In this document: one piece after another, positions 36,073-45,074 of the stretch
Position numbering within the stretch: the first letter of the stretch is position 1
Layout of the letters: each line of letters begins with the position of its first letter
Source: Lepidodermella squamata
Taxonomy: Eukaryota; Gastrotricha
Direction of reading: 5' to 3'
DNA: 64,000 bases
NCBI GenBank assembly: GCA_047495785.1
Contig: JBLDXI010000007.1
Coordinates: forward strand, 3,782,001 to 3,846,000
The notes under the pieces: generated by a model
What the model was told of the DNA's origin: nothing
What the model saw: only the letters and a program-made list of their open reading frames with translations
Database searches by the model: none
Made by a program: the position numbers and the translations under genes

Positions 36073-38678
36073 CTATGGTACATTGCTCGAGGGGTTAGTC
36101 TGTCGATTTTTGAAGAAATAAATAATAAATATCAACAGGTTACACGCAGGCAAAGCTAGGCAAATTGTTGAAACTGTCGCTTGTAATGCCCGCCATCGAT
36201 CTTGAAAAATCGCTGCAATGGCACAGCCGGCCAGTATCAGCAGAACAGAGCAGTTAGCCGACAAGCGCCAGTGTCGAATCTCGTTTTTCTTTGCATTTTT
36301 CTAGAAAACAGACATTAAGGTAGTGAAATTTTCCCAAAACGCTGCCAAATTACCTTGAGAGCAACTTGAGCTAGAACCAAAGTTGCTAGAAGCATGGTTG
36401 CGTTCGGTATTCCGAGTACTATCAGAAAGATACTGTGAGCAGGGAAAGATTTGCCCAATGCTAGATATCCGAAGCGGCATTCGTGTTGGTAAAATTGATA
36501 AGCTAGGCTTATGTCATTTTCTGAATCTTCGAGTCTCAAATTTTCAACATGAGTTACCAAGGGTTCGACTAAAAACCATATCAACATGACACCGCAATTA
36601 TAGGCTACAATAGTTGCCAACATTTTGATGAAACCGCTCATCGAAAACGCTCGCCCTGTTGTGGGCAAAGTCTGTCGGTGAATGCTCTGTTGTTGGGGAA
36701 ATTGCGGCAACCTGGTTGGGGATTGCAATGCAAATCTGAGCGAAGACATAGTCGGTCTGGCGTATATCGTAGCGGGGACGTTGCAGCTCAAGCGTAACTT
36801 GGAAAAGTGAACTGCTATGACCAGAGTACTGCCAAGGACCAAACTGAAAAACGACGCCATACAGTTGATGTTGACTGATCCAGTGTAATCTAATCCCAGA
36901 ATTAGCGGTTGAAGGGCTAGTAGAATATTTCCGGTCATCGTAACTTCAAATAACAGCTCGCTTCTATCTGGGCTTTTACTGTAAGATGCCTTGAGGAAAA
37001 CCACGACCGACAATACGATAATTAGGGCTGAAAATCCTGCAAATGCCGCAAAAGCTTCAACAGCGCTAGTTTCCTCGATTCGGACAACGATTTTTTCATC
37101 ACTGGGTGGAAGGCCATTTGAAGTTGGCCAAACAAATCTTCCAGGTCCGAATCTAACAGAGGCATCAGTGGCATTAAGAAAAGCCCCGTAAATTGGGACC
37201 GTTCCCATTGAGCTTCGATTCGCAGCTTGGAGTTGAGTTATTGCTAAATAATAGTTCCCAGCCATATTGAATCCCGTTCGTCTATCAAATGCGTAGCGAC
37301 TAACAAATCCTGTCATTTCGACACTGAGGAAACTATCGTTTAGCAAGGTAGTTATAGAAGAGCCGTTGTTGCGAAATCTGGCTGTATTTGCAGTCCAGTC
37401 GATTAAGCTCTCATTCTTAGCCTGTAATTTTGACTCGGTGTCATTCAAAACGAACGCTGTTAGTAGAACCATGTCATGGCAAATAGTTCGTAACCACCAT
37501 GTTGGCATTGCCACGGGATTGTCTATCGCATCACTCAGAACGGAATCTAATTTATCAGCTGTTATTCCATTCGATGCTTTCCAATTACTAGTCCCTTCAA
37601 TTTCACTTGCAGGCATTTGACCGAAAAACAGCGCGCTTTCAAGGACTTGGCTCAGCATTTCTCTCGAGCACCACGGGTAAGGAATAGGAGCATCGCGAGT
37701 GAAAAATCCTAACCCTGGAAACAGTAGGACGTAGCCACGCCCGTATAATTTGAACTTGTGAAGAAGACAAGCCGTTTCCACCCCAACAGTTACGTGGAAA
37801 ATGAAAATCCGAGCCTCTTTGATTTCAAACAGACCTCGGACGGTCTCTTCCAGGTCTGAAGCCGATGGGTTGGTCAGGCCTAATGGAACTGGAATTCTGA
37901 GCAGCTCCAGCAAGGTGATGTTTCGAATATTGAGTTCGTCAATGAGTTTGAAGTCCCACTACAAAGTTTGAGAAAATGTCAAATATTAAGAAAAATTCGG
38001 GCAAAAATAACCCTAGTCCAGGCTGAAACTCCTGTTGACAAAACTGCAACTTTGCGCCAGTTCATCCTCGCTAGAAATTCGGTGAACGCCGGATAAATGT
38101 ACTCGATAGGCATGAAAAGTGGGAAAGTTGATGGCAAGTAGTCGTAACTCCTGCTCAAAACACGTGATACTTGAATATTGTGCTGTTGATTGACTGCAAG
38201 GAAATTAAAGTGCTTCAGCAGCTGCGCTGCATATGTCTTGGCGCTGTTGCCTAAAATGATCGGAACAATATTTTCTGATCTCTCGCCAACCCGAGCCGAC
38301 TCCATGGATCGTGTTACGTAAGACAATCCAGCAGGTGTAACAAACTGAATAAATGATTAGATACTTCCAAACAAGTAGAAGACTATGGGTACTTACTTGG
38401 TCGTCAAATAATTCTAGTTGCAGATCATAGCCTTTTAGCAGCTGGTTTGATTCCTGAATGTTTTGAAGAGCGAATCTCATAGATTCGGTGCAGAGAGGTC
38501 CTAATGCTAAGGTGATCCCTCCGCCGTAGTTAATTGAGGTCAGAAGGGTTAGAGCTGGGCGAGAAGTATCTCTGGCGCTCGAATTTGCTCTTAGGAATTT
38601 AGGAATAGGACTTCTACTGTTTAGCTTTTGTGATAAAATCGGAAAGCAACCTGATAGAAGAATCATCAGTAAAATCAT
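36073..38678 (-). CDS. GABA-B-like class C G-protein-coupled receptor (receptor 2)
   Basis: Four exons, 38397-38678, 38012-38344, 36354-37958 and 36073-36300, give 815 residues. A signal peptide (MILLMILLSGCFPILS) is followed by a divergent Venus-flytrap domain with LALGPLCTESMRFALQNI, QLLKGYDLQLELFDDQ and FLARMNWRKVAVL in the order found in GABA-B receptors. The seven-helix region begins near SAVEAFAAFAGFSALIIVL; the helix 4-5 part VMLIWFLVEPLVTHVENL and the final helices (SANCSVLLILAGCA) follow. The loop between helices 3 and 4 carries a Ser/Pro/Gln-rich insert (about PTRLPQFPQQQSIHRQTLP), and the LND motif after helix 6 of receptor 1 is not preserved. It has the same four-exon organisation and orientation as receptor 1 but is far more diverged. 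It could be an atypical subunit, orphan receptor or decaying paralogue, although the reading frame is fully open. Confidence 0.78.
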
Positions 38679-39256
38679 GTTTAAATGTTTCCGAAATATG
38701 GCTTAATGCAAACCACCTGCTTCGCATTTTCGGAGCCATTAGTATTAGGTACCAAAAGCCTTGCCAACTTCCGCAGTGAGCGGTATTCCGGCTGAGTCTC
38801 ATGTCTCATCGCCTGCTCTTGAAATTATCTCGCTGTCGCGAAATTCTACCCTTCGGTACCGGATGGAGGAAATTTCTACTGCGTGGTAATATATGAAAAT
38901 AGCCCATTAATGTTAGAACCTCGCATTTCGTCAGAAAACGTATTCAATGTCACGTAGCCCTCAATTTCGGGACGCGAAGCAAAGCCAAACCGTAAATTCA
39001 AGTTTATTCACATCTTTATTTCAAATCTTTCCTCTATCTAATTAATTCAAGGTATCAAAGTAACAGTGTTAAAAAAATTGTCAGTAGTCAGAATCATTTT
39101 CTTCAACCAATTAAGCGATTGCCCAATTCCATAGCTAAAGAGCTGGATCTGTAAATTATTTGCTGAATAATGCAATAAAAACCTAAAACGGAAGAAAAAA
39201 TTAAAAATTATATACGATCAATCAAATCAAGTTGGATTGGCACTGAGGGATTCCAT
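38679..39256. other. Upstream region of receptor 2
   Basis: AT-rich sequence upstream of the receptor 2 start. No gene is seen. A minus-strand frame overlapping the receptor's first exon (38614-38802) is a shadow. Confidence 0.4.
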
Positions 39257-39559
39257 TTAGATTCCCCAGCAACCAACACGTCCGTACGTGTCATTGCATA
39301 TGATTAGTACATATTCATCGATAATTGATGATTGATGATGGCAGCCTGGGACTACAGACTTCGGCGTTTGGAAGGCCAATATAAGGTTTGGCTGTGGACC
39401 CATGAAGCAATTTCGGCAGTATCTAGACATTTGAAATACAACAGCTGACGCATAATCATAATTGCACAACATCCTATTTTTGCATGGCTGAAGATAGAGA
39501 TAAGACCGAAATCGCTTGGTATGTCTCAAATATTTCAGTGCTGTTAAAATTATTTCCAC
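39257..39559 (-). CDS. Candidate terminal exon of a cysteine-rich protein
   Basis: A minus-strand open frame runs to a stop at 39257. Its C-terminal 75 residues are Cys-rich with a regular look: LQPCKNRMLC, SRYCRNCFMGPQP, VVPGC, LIICNDTYGRVGCWGI. Acceptor-like sites (TTTTAACAG, TATCTTCAG) precede it. A signal-peptide-like frame (40321 down to about 40270, MSNHIHFVLNVFLTCHLVV) lies upstream on the same strand, across a transposable element, but I could not establish a phase-consistent join. It resembles no family that I can name. It may be an exon of a small secreted protein or a chance frame. Confidence 0.3.
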   Translation of the reverse strand: MEIILTALKYLRHTKRFRSYLYLQPCKNRMLCNYDYASAVVFQMSRYCRNCFMGPQPNLILAFQTPKSVVPGCHHQSSIIDEYVLIICNDTYGRVGCWGI

Positions 39560-39606
39560 GGATTAAGTGCATCAAATATTAAATCGAGGTGGCGAATATA
39601 GAATAC

Positions 39607-40247
39607 TGTAGAAGTGAAAATTTTCGCGTGGTTAAAATTTTCGCGAATTTCGCGAGGTCATTTTTTTTATCGCGAAAATTATACCCGCGAAAATTTTAGC
39701 CACGCGAAAATTTCGAAATCGCGAAAAATATGGGCTCGCGGAATATAAATCAATTTGAAAATAACACATTGCTGCTTTGGTTGGGATCGCACTCCAATTC
39801 CCCCTCTAATTAAAATTAGCTTGTAGTAATTATCAATTTATTCAAACGATGTTCAAATAAACTGGATGTTTGACAAAAACTACTTATTTTAGCCGCATGA
39901 AAAGGTGGTTTAGTTTTTAGCTATACCAAAGTGAGGGTCTTTGGGCCGACCGAAGCCCAAAACGACCGTCAGCAGCAGCCTGGTAACAACATTTGATGGT
40001 TAGCGAGGCGCTAGACGTGAAAAATCGATGGAATATAGTCACAAATCACTAGATAGAAGTCTCACAGTCAAGAGCTGGCAAGCTAGTTTTCGCGAGCTCA
40101 ACCCCATACAGCTGGAAACAGTGAAAAATGGGTCCTACAGCGTCAGATAGAAAATAAACCAGAAAAACTTCTTCTCGCGAAAATTTCCCTCGCGAAAATT
40201 TTACCAACCCCCAAAATGAGTCGTTCGCGACAATTTTCACTTCTACA
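39607..40247. mobile_element. Inverted-repeat element rich in CGCGAAAATT blocks
   Basis: The ends are inverted copies of each other: TGTAGAAGTGAAAATT at the left, and its near-complement ending CACTTCTACA at the right. The left 130 bp fold on themselves through repeated TTTTCGCG/CGCGAAAA blocks, and similar blocks recur near 40166-40200. No transposase or long frame is present and no clear target duplication was found. It looks like a non-autonomous DNA element (MITE-like); the family is unassigned. Confidence 0.6.
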
Positions 40248-40686
40248 AAATAATAAAATAAAATAACCACCAAATGACAAGTTAGAAATACATTCAGGAC
40301 AAAATGAATATGATTCGACATTTAACACATGGCACAGTAAGAGCAATGGAAAATGGATTATAAATAGTTATCCGCATTTGTGTGATCGCTGTGAAGCTAG
40401 ATCTCGGAACACTTGGCAGGCGGAGAAAATTTACACTCAAAACGGAACAAAATGTATCATAAATGACACAATTTTGATTTGACTTTGCCCTGAGTAATGA
40501 TGAAATTACAGTAATGAGGTCAGTTATCACGGACATTAAACTTGACGCAAGGGCCCAGAAAATCGCGACCGATAGACCAGTGGAAAATGCATGGGAAGGC
40601 GAAATCTACCCATACATTAACTGTGACCCCAAGTGTCAAGTATGGCCCGAGGCACTAAGTCAAAACTTGGCGATTTAACAGATTAC

Positions 40687-41081
40687 CATAGAGAAAAAAA
40701 TGACCAGAGTAAGCTCTCAAGCTAAAATTTTGATCTCCATTATTATAGTAGTGCGTTCTCAAAACGTATATCTCCGTTTTTTACCAAATTTTGCATGCTA
40801 ATAGAACGCGAGCTGCTCTTTCACGTGGTATAAGATTGCTGCTCAGTCTTGATCTCATCAAAATAAATAAAACCATAGTGAAAACGAGGTTTTTGTATCG
40901 TAACAACGGTTGGGTTGCCCACCTCAAATCTTATACCACGTGAAAGAGCAGCTCGCGTTCTATAGGCATGCAAAATTTGGTGAAAATCGAAGATATACGT
41001 TTTGAGAAAGCCAACCTTGAATAAAAATGAAGAATTAGAAATTTTAGCTTGAGTGCTTACTCTGGTCATTTTTTCTCTATG
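40687..41081. mobile_element. 395-bp MITE with 8-bp target-site duplication
   Basis: The element starts CATAGAGAAAAAAATGACC and ends with the inverted copy GGTCATTTTTTCTCTATG. Homology between the ends extends through about 42 nt (AAGCTCTCAAGCTAAAATTT against AAGCACTCAAGCTAAAATTT). A second internal inverted block covers GAACGCGAGCTGCTCTTTCA. The exact 8-bp repeat CAGATTAC flanks it at 40679-40686 and 41082-41089. Duplications of 8 bp are typical of hAT and P superfamilies; hAT is a reasonable guess. It has no transposase and so is non-autonomous. Confidence 0.88.
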
Positions 41082-41219
41082 CAGATTACGCTAAATGCCG
41101 AGCGAAAAGCGAAATAACTTGCTATCATGGAATTTCGAAAAAAAATCATGCCTATCTACTCCTCAAACTCCTCAAAACAACTCCTGGAAACCTCTCCTCA
41201 AAAAACTCTCAAAACTCTC

Positions 41220-44130
41220 CTGCCTGCCTGCCTGCCTGCCCTCATAACTAGGGAACCTCAGGATCCCTAGAAAGCAAATTAGATCATTGGGCAGAGGAAA
41301 GCCCTATTGTCAAAGGTAATTTGCCAATCCTCAGACAGTAGTTTGAATGGCTGTGCTAACTATTTTCTCCAGACGTTTGAAGAAAATTAAGGTATTTTTT
41401 ACAATTCTATTGTCAGCACTAAGCAGCCTTGCAGGGTCGTGGCCAGCAACAGATAAACAGTCGTAAGAAATATGGTAGGCTAACTGGCTCAGAGGAGTAA
41501 CGTTACCACAGAACATACATGTAACATCATCAATTCTGAAAATAAAATGTTCGATACGGCGAAAGACGGTGTTCGTGACGACTCGCAGAGCAGTACTTCT
41601 AAGGTCAGGTGGATAATTTTCGAATATCTTACTAATGCCAAAGTAACCGTCCCTGGCTAATAGGTAGCTGGCATTATATTTATTATGAAATTTGACAGAT
41701 AGTTCAGAAACATAGCAGTCTTTGACTAGGTTGAAAAATTGCTCCATGACTGCCGGGTCACGCATAAACCAGAAGTCGGGAGGCAGATTGTAGGATAATA
41801 GAAATTTACGAGTTGCGTGGATGGGATTTAAGACACCCATCTTCGGACGAGAATGGAAGTAAAAAGAAAAAGCATCATTCACTAAGGGGTTGGCACATTT
41901 CGTCAGCTCACATGTAAACTTGACTGCATTGAGTTTCGCCTTTAGGCTAGGGGGAATAAGTCCCATAACAAAACCAGTTGATAAACTAGACGCATTGTAC
42001 GGAATGTCGCGCGCTCTTTTATAATACTTATAACAGACGCTGTCCAATTTAGCAACACGGCTAGGGGCGAAGAGGCCCCAGAGTTCGGAGCCTGCAAGCA
42101 TCGCCGCTTCAATTTTGCTACAAAATAGTGTATCCAAGTTATTGCGTTCTATCATACTCAATTTGATCCTATGAGAGGAAAGAGCGTTGTAACAGCTATT
42201 GCCACGTGTAAGCGCATTTTCAATAGCTTCAAACCAGCTCAAGTCGCTGGATATCGGTACGCCTAGGTAGAAATCAGATTTTACAACTTTGAGAGGTACG
42301 CCGTTCATATTAAAGGAGTAACGGTCAGGTGAAACAGGAGCTTGGGAAAAAATGATAACTTTCGTTTTACCGGGGTTAGGGCTGAGCCCTTCTCTAGTAG
42401 AATACGTCGACATAGCATCAATCTGTATTTGCAAATCCACCGCGTTAGTTGCAGTGGGTGTGGAGTCGTCCGCATATAATACGCAAAGTACCTTGGTAGA
42501 AAGTAACTTAAGAATGTCTGATAGATTTTTGGCATTCTCAGCCAGATGAAGAGGCAAATCGGCGGTATACAGATTGTACATTAGGGGACCTAAGACGTCA
42601 CCCTGTCTAACACCGCGTTCAATGGCGATGTCTGCAATAGACAGTTTGCTGCCAACTCGCACTTTGGCTTTAGCGTCGGAATAGAGAGAATTCAATCTCT
42701 TGGCAAAGGAAGATGAGATACCTAATCGCTGGCATTTCCATATAAGACGGTTGTGAGGAACGCAGTCGAAAGCTTTAGTAAAGTCGATTAAACATATAAA
42801 GAGCATTCTACCGCGAACGTGGATTTGGTACGTCGCCAACGACTGAAGGACGAAAGCCGCGTGTAAGCGCGATAATCCTTTTTCGAAACCAAACTGCTCT
42901 TCAGGTATGATCGAGTGAATTCTACACCACTTTTCCAGTCTCAATTTCAGTATAGTAGAATAAGTTTTGTATATTACGGATAAAAGAGATAATGGCCGGT
43001 AGTTGTCCGGCTTAGAGGAGTCACCTTTTTTGAACAAGGTGCAAAACAGAGACAAATTTAGTCCCGATGGCAGGGTGTAGCTAAGGAAACACGGTTCAAA
43101 AATTTTAAAGAGCGTCTTGCTGAAAAAAGAAACATTCAGGTCACTGTGTTGCATGAATTCAGCTGTAATACCATCCGGGCCGGGCGCCTTACCTGCTTTT
43201 TGAAGTTCTATGGCCATTTTGACTTCGTCAATAGTCAAAGGAGCATCCAGTATTGGGTCTGATGTTGTGAGTTCGAGTGGGGGTGAGACAACATTCCGAT
43301 TTCGGTAGAGCTCCCCGAAAAATTCGACCCATTCGTGCATCTGCGGTTGATTTTGGGGAGAAAGAGGCGCTGTTTTGAAAGCCACCCAGAGAGAACGTTT
43401 AGTTTTATCGCTGTTGATTACTGATATTTCCTTGTTACGATTTAATATGCGGCGCATTTTGCGCGAGGCGTTAGCTTGTTTTCTGTATAAACAAAAATTC
43501 ACATGATCCCCGACATCCGGGCGGGTCGAGTCGGCCTCGATAATTTTAGTATCATAAGGGATGTGGCCTCTAGTGGCAAAATTACTGATAAGATCTAGCG
43601 TAGAGCGCAAAGCATCGTTAGGCATTTGAGGTAAGTTATCCGCAAATGAGTCGATGTCAGTATTTAAAAGGTGATTATGGAACGCACCTGAATCGAAGTG
43701 CACCTTAGTATAAGACGTGGAAGCGCTAGTCTGCTTAAATGTGATCTCATCTGATTTCAAATAGTATGCTATGGGAAAGTGGTCAGAGTTAATGATATCC
43801 TGGCGAACAGAAAAAGTTGAGAATTTGCTCGCCAGCAAATCTGGAGGAAGGAGACAGTAATCGATCACGGATTGACCGTTGTGACCAACAAAGGTGAATT
43901 CGCCTTGACGGTCGCCACTGCAGCGACCATTCGCGACATAACAGGACATATGATTACACATAGAGAAAAAATGTTTGACCACGCTAGAGGTGGATACACT
44001 AGTGTCCTTGGATCTGCGAGGCGCTAGTGGGTAGAAAGCTTCGTCATCAGTTAAGGTTTCCGACTGATTGCCTATTCTTATGTTGAAGTCTCCGACTAAC
44101 AAAGGAACGTCATAAGTCGATGAATAAGTG
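41220..44130 (-). mobile_element. 5'-truncated LINE (non-LTR retrotransposon), open reverse transcriptase frame
   Basis: One uninterrupted minus-strand frame (stop at 41331) covers about 930 residues. It begins inside an AP-endonuclease domain: LLVGDFNIRIGN and later SDHFPI are present, but the first part of the domain is missing. The reverse transcriptase follows with APGPDGITAEFM, NYRPLSLLSVIYK, DFTKAFDCVPHNRLIWK, RGVRQGDVLGPLMYNLY and the catalytic YADD. A Cys/His motif (CMFCG...HISYDC) lies near the C-terminus. The 3' end is a (GGCA)n tail (41221-41240 on plus). The 11-bp TCAAAACTCTC occurs at 41209-41219 and 44131-44141 and may be the target duplication, although it lies in a CTCAAAA simple repeat. 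The clade (CR1-, I- or jockey-like) is not resolved. Confidence 0.9.
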
Positions 44131-44565
44131 TCAAAACTCTCAAAAACTCTCAAAACTCCTCAAAACCCGAAGCAAAAACCACAGAAACTCACATGAAACC
44201 AAAAAACATCTCGACTCAAATTATAGCGCCAAACTTTTTCACATATTTTTTATTTATAATACAAAATATATGTATTTAATTAAATAATAATAATTCTACA
44301 AAATATGTACAGTAACCATAGAGATTTTTTGACGCTTGCAGCACGCGGCCCGGCTCTGGGCCGACACCAAAAGACCAACTTCAGGCCCTCCTCCCTCCTC
44401 TCCCTCGACTTGACTAGTCACCGAGCTGTCAACGGGACCGAATGATGACTAACTAAGTATACATTTTTGATTTTTGGAAGATCAATGAGTACCCGAGAAA
44501 CCGTCAAGTTTAACGCTATGGCTCCACAAGACGCGCTTTGTTTTTTCCAAGTGCCGTAAACCACA

Positions 44566-44649
44566 TACAAGGCGTTCGCGTGATAATACTCTGAGCGAGC
44601 TAAAAATAGCTACAAAAAAGCTAAAATGCATTTATGCGAACGCCCTGTA
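44566..44649. mobile_element. Short inverted-repeat element with TA ends
   Basis: An 80-bp unit (44568-44647) begins CAAGGCGTTCGC and ends with the inverted copy GCGAACGCCCTG, each end next to a TA dinucleotide (44566-44567 and 44648-44649). A TA target duplication and CA-start ends are typical of Tc1/mariner-like MITEs. It has no coding capacity. Confidence 0.6.
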
Positions 44650-44926
44650 TTAAGTGATCTATCGTTCCTTGTTTTAGGGCAGTCCTTCCATGGCCTGATA
44701 TTCTACTGGAGGGCCCCTTCTAGTGAGGTTAAGGTATAATACTGACGCAAAAACCACTCTTTATTCTTCCTCTTTTTCATCTCATTCCTTGACTGAGTGC
44801 CTGTACCCAGCGTCTGTATGAAGGCAAGGCAAAAACCACAAACTTGAGTCACCCGCCCTGAGCCAAAGAATATTTCGCTTTTTTTAATCTCATTATCATT
44901 GCTTCGATTTGCAATTGCATGAATGA

Positions 44927-45031
44927 TGCGTTACTCATCAGTTGTGTGCGAAAAGAACAAACAACGTTTTGCTTTTATATCATTTCTCTTATTTCGCTTG
45001 CTCTTTTAGCACAAAACCGATGAGTAACGCA
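44927..45031. repeat. Imperfect inverted repeat just upstream of dynein start
   Basis: Arms at 44927-44949 and 45009-45031 pair through TGCGTTACTCATC and GATGAGTAACGCA, plus partly matched flanks (TTGTGTGC against GCACAAAA). The right arm ends 43 nt before the dynein ATG. It may be a foldback element or a transcribed hairpin in the 5' UTR. No function can be assigned from sequence alone. Confidence 0.55.
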
Positions 45032-45074
45032 TAAGAAATTTACTAATCGTTTATCATAGATGTTTAACTGAACA

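Larger units (their letters stand above)
44131..45074. other. Upstream region of the dynein gene
   Basis: This lies between the LINE and the dynein ATG. It starts in CTCAAAA-type simple repeat, then AT-rich sequence, and contains a small element at 44566-44649 and an inverted repeat at 44927-45031, both listed separately. The dynein promoter should lie here. No core element could be assigned. Confidence 0.4.

Noticed and set aside
41221-41240. Tandem CCTG repeat considered as a separate microsatellite
   Set aside because: It abuts the LINE 3' end exactly and is better explained as the element's 3' tail.
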